A stretch of DNA of 64,000 bases from Paraburkholderia lycopersici (GTDB taxonomy: Bacteria > Pseudomonadota > Gammaproteobacteria > Burkholderiales > Burkholderiaceae): positions 212,687-276,686 of the forward strand of contig NZ_FMYQ01000005.1 of assembly GCF_900096975.1 (NCBI RefSeq), given 5' to 3'. A program made the position numbers and the translations under genes. Positions 1 through 11,163 of the stretch are shown one piece after another (positions within the stretch are counted from its first letter, which is position 1; every line of letters begins with the position of its first letter). Below the pieces are notes generated by a model, which saw only the letters and a program-made list of their open reading frames with translations, was not told where the DNA came from and ran no database searches.

Positions 1-47
1 TTGCAGTACTACGCTGGCTGCGCGGGTTCACGCATGACTTCGCAGCA

Positions 48-1382
48 TTACTTCTGGTACCCGGCCTGCGCCACGGCGCGGTCGGCCGCTGCATTGCCGG
101 CGGCAAGCGCCTGGTCGACGCTCATCTGTCCCGCGACGGCGCCCGCGATGCTCTGGCCCACGACCGTACCGAACGACTGGAACTCGGGAATCCCGACGAA
201 CTGGATACCCGTGTACGGCACCGGCTTCGCGGTCGGGTGGTTCGGGTCGGCGGTCTGAATCGCCTTCAGCACGAAGTCCGAGAACGGTGCGGCCTGCTTG
301 TACTCGGGACGCTGATACGTCGAAATACGCGTGCCCGACGGCACCGAAGCCCAGCCCTCGTCCTTCGCGACCAGTTCGACGTAGTCCTTCGACGTGGCCC
401 ATTCGATGAACTTCTTCGCGGCATCCTGCGACTTCGACGACTTCGGAATCGCAAGCGCCCACGACCACAGCCAGTGCGCGCCGTTCGGCGTGGCCTGCGT
501 GGGCGCGGCCGCGAAGCCGATCTTGTCGGCCACCTGCGACTGCTGCTTGTTGTAGAGAATGCCGGCCGCCACCGTCGCGTCGATCCACATCGCGCACTTG
601 CCCGACGACATCAGCGTGAGGTTCTCGTTGAAGCCGTTCGAGCTCGCCCCCGGAGGGCCGTCCTTTTTCAGCAGATCGACGTAGAAGTTCACCGCCTTCT
701 TCCACTCGGGCGACGTGAGCTGCGCATGCCACTTTTCGTCGAACCAGCGGCCGCCGAAGGTGTTCGCCACCGTCGTCACGTACGCCATGTTCTCGCCCCA
801 GCCTGCCTTGCCGCGCAGGCAGATGCCGTAGGTGCCGGCGGACTTGTCGGTGAGCTTGTCGGCGAAGTCCTTGATCTGGTCATACGTCGGCTGGTCGGGC
901 ATCTTGAGGCCCTTGTTCGCGAAGAGGTCCTTGCGGTAATACGTCATCGAGCTTTCCACGTAGAACGGCAGCGCGAACAGCGTGCCGTTGTACGAAAGGC
1001 CGTCGCGCGCCGTCTTCACCACGTCTTCGAGATCGTAGCTCGCGGGCAGGTTCGTCATCGGCACGAGCCAGCCGCGCTTGCCCCACTGCGGCGCCTCGTA
1101 GGTGCCGATCATCATCACGTCGAACTGGCCGCTGTTGGTCGTGATGTCGGTGGTCGCGCGCTGGCGAAGCACGTTCTCTTCGAGAATCACCCAGTTCAGT
1201 TTGACGCCCGGATTCGCCTTTTCGAAAGCCGGCGAGAGCTTCTTCAGCTCGATCATGTCCGGATTGTTCAACATGGCGATCGTCACGGTCTGCGCGTGAG
1301 CGGCGCTCGCCGCGGCGACGAGTGCGCCCGCACTCACAACTCGACCTATGCGCGCTGCTGCGGTCTTCAAAGCGGGTTTCAT
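48..1382 (-). CDS. smoE: Polyol (sorbitol/mannitol-type) ABC transporter substrate-binding protein
   Basis: This is a 444-residue periplasmic family 1 extracellular solute-binding protein, predicted to capture a sugar alcohol and deliver it to an inner-membrane ABC permease. It begins with a basic n-region and an Ala-rich hydrophobic stretch ending in AHAQ near residue 31, a Sec signal peptide. The mature part has the features of the group, including WGKRGWLVPM and LPFYVESSMTYYRKDLF. A GGAG sits just upstream of the ATG. It lies 70 bp downstream of, and in the same direction as, a SmoS-like polyol dehydrogenase, which supports polyol rather than oligosaccharide uptake. The permease and ATPase genes would lie beyond the left edge; only 47 bases remain there and they contain no gene. 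The exact substrate (sorbitol, mannitol or arabitol) cannot be read from sequence. Confidence 0.88.
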   Translation of the reverse strand: MKPALKTAAARIGRVVSAGALVAAASAAHAQTVTIAMLNNPDMIELKKLSPAFEKANPGVKLNWVILEENVLRQRATTDITTNSGQFDVMMIGTYEAPQWGKRGWLVPMTNLPASYDLEDVVKTARDGLSYNGTLFALPFYVESSMTYYRKDLFANKGLKMPDQPTYDQIKDFADKLTDKSAGTYGICLRGKAGWGENMAYVTTVANTFGGRWFDEKWHAQLTSPEWKKAVNFYVDLLKKDGPPGASSNGFNENLTLMSSGKCAMWIDATVAAGILYNKQQSQVADKIGFAAAPTQATPNGAHWLWSWALAIPKSSKSQDAAKKFIEWATSKDYVELVAKDEGWASVPSGTRISTYQRPEYKQAAPFSDFVLKAIQTADPNHPTAKPVPYTGIQFVGIPEFQSFGTVVGQSIAGAVAGQMSVDQALAAGNAAADRAVAQAGYQK

Positions 1383-1452
1383 GGCGTTGTCTCCTTGTTC
1401 GTTGCGTTATGTCGTGCTGCTGTCGTGTTGCGTCGTGCCAGGTTGCGGGAAG

Positions 1453-2256
1453 TCAGCTCATCCAGTTTCCGCCGTCGACGTTGAGCGTCTGCGCGGTGAT
1501 GTAGTCGGCGTCGGCGCTGGCGAGAAAGAGCGCAGCGCCCGTGAGATCCCCGGGCAGCCCCATGCGCCCGAGCGGCACGGCCTCGCCGACGAGGCGCTTC
1601 TTCTCGCCGGGCTGACGGTGTTCGTAGCGTGCGAAGAGCGCGTCGACCTGATCCCACATGGGCGTATCGACCACGCCCGGCGCGATGCCGTTCACGTTGA
1701 TGCGATGCGGCGCGAGCGCCAGCGCCGCCGACTGCGTGTAGCTCAGCACCGCGGCCTTGGTCGCGCAGTAGTGCGAAACGAGCGCCTCGCCGCGGCGGCC
1801 CGCCTGCGAGGACATGTTGATGATCTTGCCGCCCTGCCCCTGCTCGACCATGCGGCGCGCCACCGCCTGCATGAGAAAGAACATGCCCTTCACGTTGACG
1901 GCGAAGAGGCGGTCATACACGTCCCAGGATTCGTCGAGGAGCGGGCGCATATCGAAGAGCGCCGCGTTGTTGAAAAGAATGTCGATGCGGCCAAAGCGCT
2001 GGACCGTGCTCTGCACGATGCGCTCGATGTCGTCGCGACGCGTGACGTCGGCGGTCAGGGCGAGCACGCGCTCGGGGCAGGCGGCGGCCAGCGCGGGCGC
2101 GACGGCCCCGGCCGGCTTCACGTCGACGAGCACGCAGCGCGCGCCTTCGTCCAGATACCGCTGTGCAACGGCTTCACCGATGCCGCTCGCCGCGCCGGTG
2201 AGCACGGCCACCTTGTCCTGCAAACGTCCTGCCGCCGAGGTCGCGGAATGTGCCAC
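1453..2256 (-). CDS. smoS: Polyol dehydrogenase, short-chain dehydrogenase/reductase (SmoS/PolS type)
   Basis: This predicted NAD-dependent cytoplasmic dehydrogenase should oxidise a hexitol such as sorbitol to a ketose. The 267-residue SDR has the nucleotide-binding TGAASGIG motif near the N-terminus, an NNAALFD motif after strand 4, the catalytic Ser of NMSSQAGRRGEA, and YCATKAA carrying the Tyr-x3-Lys pair. It ends NVDGGNWMS, as the Rhodobacter-type sorbitol dehydrogenase SmoS does. I chose the GTG at 2256 because a GGAG lies eight bases upstream and the domain begins about ten residues later. A longer in-frame ATG at 2505 adds only low-complexity residues. It is the first gene of the leftward polyol operon, followed by the binding protein. 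Confidence 0.88.
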   Translation of the reverse strand: MAHSATSAAGRLQDKVAVLTGAASGIGEAVAQRYLDEGARCVLVDVKPAGAVAPALAAACPERVLALTADVTRRDDIERIVQSTVQRFGRIDILFNNAALFDMRPLLDESWDVYDRLFAVNVKGMFFLMQAVARRMVEQGQGGKIINMSSQAGRRGEALVSHYCATKAAVLSYTQSAALALAPHRINVNGIAPGVVDTPMWDQVDALFARYEHRQPGEKKRLVGEAVPLGRMGLPGDLTGAALFLASADADYITAQTLNVDGGNWMS

Positions 2257-2342
2257 AGGGTTGTCTCCAATTTCGTTTTCGTTCGTGCGGGCTGCGCCCG
2301 GCAGGCATTCCGTAGGAGCACCTGAGCGATCGCCCGACATGT

Positions 2343-2374
2343 GAGCATTTGCTCTATCGTTGATCGAATGATCG
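2343..2374 (-). promoter_or_regulatory. Candidate operator for the polyol operon
   Basis: GAGCA-TT-TGCTC (2343-2354) is a 12-base inverted repeat. It is followed by GATCG-AAT-GATCG (2362-2374), a spaced direct repeat. Both lie about 90-120 bp upstream of the dehydrogenase start. This is a reasonable place for a sugar-operon regulator to bind, but no regulator gene is in view and the assignment is inference. Confidence 0.3.
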
Positions 2375-2511
2375 GATACGACCAGGAGCCTGTCAAGGCG
2401 AACCCACACGATTGAGCAAGATTTCGATGGTGCGACGCGCAAGCCACAGCCGACTGCGGCTGACGGACCCGGCCCCGTCGGCCGGACAGCGAGCCGGCTC
2501 GCCAAGTTGAG

Positions 2512-2526
2512 TGATACGTTATATCA
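2512..2526 (+). promoter_or_regulatory. Candidate Zur operator upstream of znuA
   Basis: TGATA-CGTTA-TATCA is an AT-rich inverted repeat with five-base arms in otherwise very GC-rich DNA, 67 bp upstream of the znuA ATG. Zinc importer operons in proteobacteria are normally repressed by the Fur-family regulator Zur at AT-rich palindromes in this position. The sequence does not exactly match the gamma-proteobacterial consensus, so the regulator is inferred from context. Confidence 0.5.
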
Positions 2527-2592
2527 TCTCGCCTTCGCAACATCGACGCGTCCCCGTTCTCTTTCAGACTCCGCCAAGATAAGGATAGAACC

Positions 2593-3555
2593 ATGATTAC
2601 GTTCACCCACGCGAACCGCACCCGGCGTCTGGCACCCGCGCTCGCGCGCCTCGCGGGCGGGCTCGCGCTCGCGCTGGGCGCGGCGCTCGGCGGCGCAAGC
2701 GCCGCGCTGGCCGCGCAGGCAAGCAGCGCCACGATTCCCGTGGTCGCGGCGGAAAACTTCTACGGCGACGTCGTCAAGCAGATCGGCGGCAGCCACGTGG
2801 ACGTGACCAGCATCCTGAGCAACCCGGACCAGGACCCGCACCTCTTCGAGGCAAGCCCGAAGACGGCCCGTGCGCTCCAGAGCGCGCGCCTCGTGGTCTA
2901 CAACGGCGCCGATTACGATCCGTGGATGACGAAGCTGCTCGGCGCCACGCAGGGAGGAAAGAACGGCGGCGCGCGCGCGACGATCATCGCGGCCGATCTC
3001 ATCGGGAAGAAGGCGGGCGACAACCCGCACCTCTGGTACGACCCGAAGACCATGCCCGCCGTCGCGCGCGCCATAAGCGCCGCACTCGGCGCGGCGGACC
3101 CGGCGCACAAGAGCGTGTACGATGCCAACCTGGCGGCGTTCCTCGCTTCGCTGCAACCGGTCGACGCAAAGGTCGCGGCACTGCGCACGCGCTACCACGG
3201 CCAGCCCGTCACGGCCACGGAGCCGGTGTTCGGCTACATGTCGGATGCGATTGGCCTCGACATGCGCAACCAGCGCTTCCAGCTCGCCGCGATGAACGAC
3301 ACCGAGGCGAGCGCTTCGGACATCGCGGCGTTCGAGCGCGACCTGCGCGAGCGACGCGTGCGCGTGCTGATCTACAACAGCCAGGCGACCGAAGCCCTCA
3401 CGCGGCGCATGCTGGCGCTGGCGCAGCAGTCGAAGGTGCCGTCGGTGAGCGTGACCGAAACGCAGCCGTCCGGCGTGAACTTCCAGCAATGGATGCTTGC
3501 GCAGCTCGACGCGCTCGACAAGGCGCTCGCAGCGGGAACGCCGGCGCAACACTAA
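2593..3555 (+). CDS. znuA: Metal (zinc/manganese) ABC transporter substrate-binding protein
   Basis: This periplasmic cluster A-I metal-binding protein of 320 residues is the first gene of znuA-znuC-znuB. A Sec signal peptide ends near residue 40 (SAALA|A). Two of the expected metal-ligand histidines are visible, His83 in DPHLFEASPK and His146 in NPHLWYDP. Where ZnuA usually has a third His before an aromatic-Gly-Tyr motif, this protein has Glu210 (TEPVFGY), and there is no His-rich loop. Zinc is favoured by the AT-rich Zur-like site upstream and the His-rich ZnuC tail, but the ligand change leaves manganese or another divalent metal possible. The ORF is complete and close to family length. 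Confidence 0.85.
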   Translation: MITFTHANRTRRLAPALARLAGGLALALGAALGGASAALAAQASSATIPVVAAENFYGDVVKQIGGSHVDVTSILSNPDQDPHLFEASPKTARALQSARLVVYNGADYDPWMTKLLGATQGGKNGGARATIIAADLIGKKAGDNPHLWYDPKTMPAVARAISAALGAADPAHKSVYDANLAAFLASLQPVDAKVAALRTRYHGQPVTATEPVFGYMSDAIGLDMRNQRFQLAAMNDTEASASDIAAFERDLRERRVRVLIYNSQATEALTRRMLALAQQSKVPSVSVTETQPSGVNFQQWMLAQLDALDKALAAGTPAQH

Positions 3556-3581
3556 CCGTATATTCAGCAAGGACACACGCC

Positions 3582-4541
3582 ATGACAGGGGCCGGCCCCT
3601 CGCCCAACCGTCGCGAATCACCCGCCGCGTCGCCGCGGCACGACGCGCAGGGTGCCCAGCACGCGCCGACGCCCGTGCTCACGCTCGCGGGCGTGACGCT
3701 CGCGCTCGGCGAACGCACGATCCTGCGCGACGCGAACTTCGCGGTGAACCAGGGCGAATTCATCGGTGTGCTGGGGCCGAACGGCGCGGGCAAGACCACG
3801 CTCATGCGCGCGATTCTCGGGCTCGTGCCGGCCACGCGCGGCGTGATCCGGGTGCTGGGCGAGCCGGTCGCGCGCGGCAACGCGAAGATCGGCTACATGC
3901 CGCAAACGCGCGCCGCGCTGGCGAGCCGGCGCGTGCGCGGCCGCGACTTCGTGGCGATGGCCGCCGACGGCCATCGCTGGGGCCTGCCGCGCGCCGACGC
4001 CGCCACGCGCGCCGACGTCGCGCGCGTGCTTGATCTCGTGGGCGCGAGCGCGCTTGCGGATCGCCCGCTCCCGGAGCTTTCCGGCGGCGAGCGCCAGCGC
4101 CTGCTGCTCGCGCAGTGCCTGCTCGGCGACCCGAAGCTGCTGCTGCTCGATGAGCCGCTCATCAGCCTCGACCCGAATCATCAGCGTGGCGTGGTCGAAC
4201 TCGTGCGCCGGGTGCAGCGCGAACTCGGCATCGCCGTGCTGTTCTCCGCGCACGAGCTCAATCCGCTGCTCAATGCGCTCGACCGCGTGCTCTATCTCGG
4301 CAACGGCGTGGCCGCGCTCGGCGGCGTCGACGAAGTCATCACCGCGCCCGTGCTTTCGCGCCTCTATGGCTCGCCCATCGAGGTCATGCGCATGAAGGGC
4401 CGCATCTTCGTGATGTCGGGCGACGTGGAAGTCGAAAAGCACGACCACGAGCATGAGCACGATCACGGCGGCCACGACCACGACCACGGACAGGATCGCG
4501 GCGGCAACGACAACGCACACGGCCACACGCACGATGCTTGA
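3582..4541 (+). CDS. znuC: Zinc-type ABC transporter ATP-binding protein with His-rich C-terminal tail
   Basis: This cytoplasmic ATPase powers the metal importer. The 319-residue protein has Walker A GPNGAGKT (65-72), the signature LSGGERQR (166-173), Walker B LLLLDEP (186-192) and a switch His224. Residues 1-30 are a low-complexity extension before the ABC domain. The last 33 residues are unusual: 11 histidines alternate with Asp, Glu and Gly between 287 and 317, a probable metal-binding tail. The gene starts 26 bp after znuA, and its stop overlaps the znuB start by eight bases (ATGCTTGA), so translation is probably coupled. Confidence 0.92.
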   Translation: MTGAGPSPNRRESPAASPRHDAQGAQHAPTPVLTLAGVTLALGERTILRDANFAVNQGEFIGVLGPNGAGKTTLMRAILGLVPATRGVIRVLGEPVARGNAKIGYMPQTRAALASRRVRGRDFVAMAADGHRWGLPRADAATRADVARVLDLVGASALADRPLPELSGGERQRLLLAQCLLGDPKLLLLDEPLISLDPNHQRGVVELVRRVQRELGIAVLFSAHELNPLLNALDRVLYLGNGVAALGGVDEVITAPVLSRLYGSPIEVMRMKGRIFVMSGDVEVEKHDHEHEHDHGGHDHDHGQDRGGNDNAHGHTHDA

Positions 4542-5316
4542 ATACGATTTCATGGTGAACGCCTTCGCGGCGTCGGGCATCGTCGCGGTGCTCGCGGGCG
4601 TGGTGGGCTATTTCCTCGTCATGCGCGGACAGACCTTCGCGGGCCACGCACTCTCGCACGTGGGCTTCACGGGCGCAACGGGCGCCGTGCTGCTCGGCAT
4701 CTCGCCAATGTGGGGCATGGTGGGCTTCACGCTTGCCGCGGGCGTATCGATGGGCGCGCTCGGCGAAAAACTCGCGGGCCGCGACGTGGCGATCGGCGTG
4801 ATCCTTTCGCTCGCGCTCGGCTTCGGCCTCCTGTTCCTGCACTTCTTCACGTCGTATGCGACGCAGGTCACGGCGCTCCTGTTCGGCAACGTGCTCGGCG
4901 TGAGCCGCGAGACGCTCGGCGTGCTCGCCGCGCTCGCGGTTGCGAGCCTGGCGGCGCTGGCCGCCATCATGCGACCGCTGCTGTTCGCCTCGCTGCAGCC
5001 CGAACTCGCCGAAGCGAAAGGTGTGTCGCTACGCACGGTTTCGATGCTGTTCCTCGCCATCGCCGCGCTCGCGGTGGCCGCGTGCACGCAGATCGTCGGC
5101 GTGCTGCTCGTCTTCACGCTGATGGTCGGCCCGGCCGCCGCCGCGCAGAATCTCACCACGCGCCTTTCGACCGGCCTCGTGCTCGCGGCGCTGCTCGCCC
5201 TCGTGCAGGCGTGGCTTGGCGTCACGCTCGCCTTCTACACCGACTGGCCGACCAGCTTCTGGATCACCGCGCTCGCCGCGCTCGTCTACGGCGCGAGTTT
5301 GACCGGACGGCGCTGA
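4534..5316 (+). CDS. znuB: Zinc-type ABC transporter membrane permease
   Basis: This integral inner-membrane permease of the ABC-3 family has 260 residues and about eight hydrophobic segments. It shows the family's early motif VMRGQTFAGHALSHVGFTGA and the later helix with TQIVGVLLVFTLMVGPAA. I chose the ATG at 4534, which overlaps the znuC stop. The upstream in-frame ATG at 4453 would read a Thr-rich sequence that is the shadow of the znuC His tail. It is the last gene of the operon and is followed 18 bp later by a strong terminator shared with the convergent fghA. Confidence 0.92.
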   Translation: MLEYDFMVNAFAASGIVAVLAGVVGYFLVMRGQTFAGHALSHVGFTGATGAVLLGISPMWGMVGFTLAAGVSMGALGEKLAGRDVAIGVILSLALGFGLLFLHFFTSYATQVTALLFGNVLGVSRETLGVLAALAVASLAALAAIMRPLLFASLQPELAEAKGVSLRTVSMLFLAIAALAVAACTQIVGVLLVFTLMVGPAAAAQNLTTRLSTGLVLAALLALVQAWLGVTLAFYTDWPTSFWITALAALVYGASLTGRR

Positions 5317-5334
5317 CACGTTGCGTGCGCATGG

Positions 5335-5373
5335 AAAAAGGCGTTGCCCCTCGCGGTGGCAACGCCTTTTTTT
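5335..5373. terminator. Bidirectional terminator between znuB and fghA
   Basis: AAAAAGGCGTTGCC (5335-5348) pairs perfectly with GGCAACGCCTTTTT (5358-5371) across a nine-base loop, with more T beyond. The A-run on one side and the T-run on the other allow it to end transcription from both converging operons. Confidence 0.92.
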
Positions 5374-5392
5374 CGCCCTTGCGAGGCGCCCG

Positions 5393-6247
5393 CTACTTCA
5401 GCAGGATCCGCGCGTGATGCGCGAGGTGATCCTCGACGAACGTCTGGATGAAGAAGTACCCGTGATCGTAGCCGTCGTGGCGGCGCAGCGTGAGCGGCTG
5501 CCCCGCCGCCTTGCAGGCTGCTTCGAATACATCCGGATTCAACTGGTTCGGCAGGAACGGATCGGCCGTGCCTTGATCGACGAGAATGCCTTCTTCGAAC
5601 TTGCGCGCCGCGCGGCCGACGAGCTCGCTGGCGTCGTACTGCTTCCACGCTTCGCGGTCGTCGCCGAGATAGCCGCTGAACGCTTTTTCGCCCCACGGGC
5701 AGCGCGTGGGCGCCGCGATCGGCGCGAACGCCGACACCGAGCGATAAATCTCCGGGTTGCGCAGCGCAAGCACCAACGCGCCGTGCCCGCCCATCGAATG
5801 CCCGAAGATGCCGAGGCGCGCGCCATCGACGGGCAGATTCGCCGTCACCGCCTCGCGCAATTCGTCGCGCACGTACGAGTACATGCCCCAGTGCTTCGAC
5901 CACGGCTCGCGCGTGGCGTCGAGATAGAAGCCCGCGCCCACGCCGAAGTCCCACGCATCGGCCTCGCCCGGCAGGTTCGCGCCGCGCGGGCTCGTGTCCG
6001 GCGCGATCAGCGCGATGCCGTGCTGCGCGGCAAAGCGTTGCGCGCCCGCCTTGATCGGGAACGTCTCCTCGGTGCAGGTCAAACCCGCGAGATAGAAGAG
6101 GCCCGGCACGCCGGCACCGCCGGTGCCACCGGCCTGCGGCGGCAGATACACCGAAAAGCGCATCGGCAGGCCGATCGTTTCCGGATCGTGCCTGTAGATG
6201 CGTTGCACGCCGTCATGACAGGCGTGCTCTTCGAGCAGGGTCAGCAT
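5393..6247 (-). CDS. fghA: S-formylglutathione hydrolase
   Basis: This enzyme hydrolyses S-formylglutathione to formate and glutathione, the second step of glutathione-dependent formaldehyde detoxification in the cytoplasm. The 284-residue alpha/beta hydrolase of the esterase D family has a nucleophile elbow GHSMGGHG with Ser151. The likely acid is Asp229 (GTADPF) and the base His262 (YDHGYFF). A GGAGG precedes the ATG. It begins 13 bp after frmA, so the two are surely co-transcribed. Confidence 0.95.
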   Translation of the reverse strand: MLTLLEEHACHDGVQRIYRHDPETIGLPMRFSVYLPPQAGGTGGAGVPGLFYLAGLTCTEETFPIKAGAQRFAAQHGIALIAPDTSPRGANLPGEADAWDFGVGAGFYLDATREPWSKHWGMYSYVRDELREAVTANLPVDGARLGIFGHSMGGHGALVLALRNPEIYRSVSAFAPIAAPTRCPWGEKAFSGYLGDDREAWKQYDASELVGRAARKFEEGILVDQGTADPFLPNQLNPDVFEAACKAAGQPLTLRRHDGYDHGYFFIQTFVEDHLAHHARILLK

Positions 6248-6260
6248 CGCGCGCCTCCGT

Positions 6261-8919
<2,659 letters not shown>

Positions 8920-9515
8920 GGGAAACGGTGCGCGAGGCAGGAAGAAGGGAAAGCGCCATCATACCGGCGCAGGGCGCAGCGAGATAAGCGACGCGAAGAT
9001 CGCATCCGGCAGCGCTTTCGAACCCGCCGCGAACCCGCACGCAACCCCGCCGATTTCCCTGCGAAAACGTGCTTTCGCGGGTAAACCCGGTGGAGGTTCG
9101 CGCAATGTCGAATGGCTCACATTCCGCATTCGAAATAGAGATCATAACGGCGCGGCCATATGCGGCATGGCCCGCCGCGCATTTTCGGCCTGCGCCGACG
9201 ATGTGCGCGTCCATGCCGTCGCCGCCGTTTCGCCGCGGGGTTCACACGCCCTCCCTGTTACGCAAGGGCCTTCGAAGCCGGGAAACAAGGGGCTTCGCGC
9301 GTTGCGCCGCCGCATGTGCGTGGCGAGGCGGCACGCCCCGAAGCCGCCGCGCGCATACCGATCGCGCCGATTGCACCCTTATGTCGCCCCTGCGGCGGCG
9401 CGAGCGCATATCGTCCCCGGAAAGCACGGAATAGTCCCCAGCGGTCTTGTTGCATGTTTTCGTACCGCATACCTTGGAGGCCATATCCTTGAACAGAGAG
9501 ACGGAGACAGACGAC
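8920..9515. other. Long divergent intergenic region between xylB and the NCS2 permease
   Basis: This is the longest gene-poor stretch of the window outside the right-hand island, 596 bp. One rightward frame (9105-9434, 109 residues) has a GGAGG eight bases before its ATG, but its product is Arg/Pro-rich and resembles non-coding high-GC reading, so I do not call it. A short stem GCGGT/ACCGC (9441-9445 with 9464-9468) lies in the probable permease leader. Permeases of this family can be under purine riboswitch control, but I could not match a riboswitch consensus here. Confidence 0.5.
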
Positions 9516-10970
9516 ATGCAAGCCAAGGGCATTGAGGACCAGGCCGCCCAGCGGTCCGGCCAGAAGCAGGTCCATCCCTGCGACGAGCGCCTGCCGTTCG
9601 GCCAGTTGCTGACACTCGGCATCCAGCACGTGCTCGTGATGTATGCAGGCGCGGTCGCCGTGCCGCTCATCATCGGCGGCGCCATCGGGTTGCCGAAGGA
9701 CCAGATCGCCTTCCTCATCAGCGCCGATCTTTTCGCCTGCGGCATCGCCACGCTGATCCAGACGCTCGGCCTGTGGATCTTCGGCATCCGCCTGCCCGTC
9801 ATCATGGGCTGCACGTTCGCCTCGGTCGGCCCGATGATCGCCATCGGCACCAACCCCTCGCTCGGCATTCTCGACATTTTCGGCTCGACCATCGCCGCGG
9901 GCGCGATCGGCATTTTGATCGCGCCGATGATCGGCAAGCTGCTGCGCTTCTTCCCGCCCGTCGTGGTCGGCACCGTGATCGCCGTGATCGGCCTCTCGCT
10001 CATGGAAGTGGGCATCAACTGGGCCGCGGGCGGCGTCGGCAATCCCGACTACGGCAACCCCGTCTATCTCGGCCTGTCGCTGCTCGTGCTGATGCTGATC
10101 CTGCTCATCAACAAGTTCGGGCGCGGCTTCATCGCCAATATCTCGGTGCTGCTCGGCATCGTCGCGGGCTTCGCGATCGCCCTCGCGCTCGGGCGCGTGA
10201 ATCTCGCCGGCATGGCGAGCGCGCCGTGGGTCGGCTTCGTCATGCCGTTCCACTTCGGCGTGCCGAAGTTCCACATCCTTCCGATCGCGACGATGGTGAT
10301 CGTGATGTTCGTGACCTTCATCGAATCGACGGGGATGTTCCTCGCCGTGGGCGACATGGTCGATCGCCCCGTCGATCAGGCGACGCTCGTGCGCGGCCTG
10401 CGCGTAGACGGTCTCGGCACGATGATCGGCGGCATTTTCAACTCGTTTCCGCATACGTCGTTTTCGCAGAACGTCGGCTTGATCGGCGTGACGGGCGTGA
10501 AGAGCCGCTATGTATGCGCGATGGGCGGCGTGATTCTCGTGCTGCTCGGCCTCTTTCCGAAGATGGCGCAGATGGTCGCCTCGGTGCCGGCGTTCGTGCT
10601 GGGCGGCGCGGGCATCGTGATGTTCGGCATGGTGGCGGCGAACGGCATCAAGGTGCTCTCGCGCGTGGACTTCGTGAAGAACCAGCACAACCTGTTCATC
10701 GTCGCCGTGAGCGTGGGATTCGGCCTCGTGCCGGTGGTGTCGCCGCACTTCTTCGCGAAGCTTCCGCCCGCGCTTTCGCCGCTGCTCCATAGCGGCATCC
10801 TGCTCGCTTCGGTGTCGGCCGTGGTGCTGAACCTGATCTTCAACGGGGCGAAGAGCGAGAAGGCCGCCGAGCGCGCCATCCGCCGCGCCGGGCACGATCT
10901 CGAAGGCCGCCGCGATACGCAGCAGGCGCCGGATACGGGCCACGAAATGCCGCGCTCCGCGGCGCACTGA
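9516..10970 (+). CDS. NCS2 nucleobase:cation symporter (xanthine/uracil permease)
   Basis: This integral inner-membrane transporter of 484 residues should import a purine or pyrimidine base with a proton or cation. Hallmarks of the NCS2 family are visible: QHVLVMYAG in the first helix with its functional His, VMGCTFASVGPMIAIG in helix 3, FIESTGMFLAVGD with the essential Glu of helix 8, and FSQNVGLIGVTG in helix 10. The motif set is nearer the xanthine/urate branch than UraA. A GGAG lies ten bases before the chosen ATG. The C-terminus is a short charged tail. It stands alone and ends at a strong terminator. Confidence 0.88.
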   Translation: MQAKGIEDQAAQRSGQKQVHPCDERLPFGQLLTLGIQHVLVMYAGAVAVPLIIGGAIGLPKDQIAFLISADLFACGIATLIQTLGLWIFGIRLPVIMGCTFASVGPMIAIGTNPSLGILDIFGSTIAAGAIGILIAPMIGKLLRFFPPVVVGTVIAVIGLSLMEVGINWAAGGVGNPDYGNPVYLGLSLLVLMLILLINKFGRGFIANISVLLGIVAGFAIALALGRVNLAGMASAPWVGFVMPFHFGVPKFHILPIATMVIVMFVTFIESTGMFLAVGDMVDRPVDQATLVRGLRVDGLGTMIGGIFNSFPHTSFSQNVGLIGVTGVKSRYVCAMGGVILVLLGLFPKMAQMVASVPAFVLGGAGIVMFGMVAANGIKVLSRVDFVKNQHNLFIVAVSVGFGLVPVVSPHFFAKLPPALSPLLHSGILLASVSAVVLNLIFNGAKSEKAAERAIRRAGHDLEGRRDTQQAPDTGHEMPRSAAH

Positions 10971-11060
10971 GTCGAACGTACCGGGTACGAACGAATTGCG
11001 TTGACGCGAGAGGTTCCCCGCTCGCCGGCGTCTCGTGCGGGCGGGGTCTTTTGCTGGTTC

Positions 11061-11091
11061 GGCGCCATGGGAAACCGTGGCGCCTTTTTTT
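11061..11091 (+). terminator. Terminator of the NCS2 permease gene
   Basis: GGCGCCATGG and CCGTGGCGCC form a ten-pair stem (one G-T pair) around GAAA, followed by seven T residues. It lies 90 bp after the permease stop. Confidence 0.9.
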
Positions 11092-11109
11092 GACGTTCGC
11101 GCGCAAAAA

Positions 11110-11139
11110 AAAAACGCCACGGTTTCCCGTGGCGTTTTT
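11110..11139 (-). terminator. Terminator of the RND efflux operon
   Basis: A perfect stem of CGCCACGG and CCGTGGCG, extended by A/T pairs, reads on the minus strand as a hairpin followed by a long T-run. It lies 25 bp after the stop of the outer membrane factor gene. Its core is an inverted near-copy of the neighbouring terminator at 11061-11091. Confidence 0.9.
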
Positions 11140-11163
11140 GCGTTCAAGCCGCTGCGAAGCGCG

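Larger units (their letters stand above)
2257..2592. other. Divergent intergenic region between polyol operon and znuACB
   Basis: This 336-bp stretch separates the leftward polyol operon from the rightward zinc importer and holds both promoters. I see no gene in it. It contains a small palindrome and a short direct repeat at 2343-2374 nearer the polyol operon and a Zur-like inverted repeat at 2512-2526 nearer znuA, each listed separately. Confidence 0.7.

Noticed and set aside
9105..9434. Rightward 109-codon frame with a good GGAGG in the xylB-permease gap
   Set aside because: The product is Arg/Pro/Ala-rich with no domain, matching chance open frames at this GC content; only the ribosome-site-like sequence favours it.
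8920..9515. Possible purine riboswitch in the leader of the NCS2 permease
   Set aside because: Only a weak GCGGT/ACCGC stem was found and no riboswitch consensus could be matched by eye; a covariance-model search would decide.
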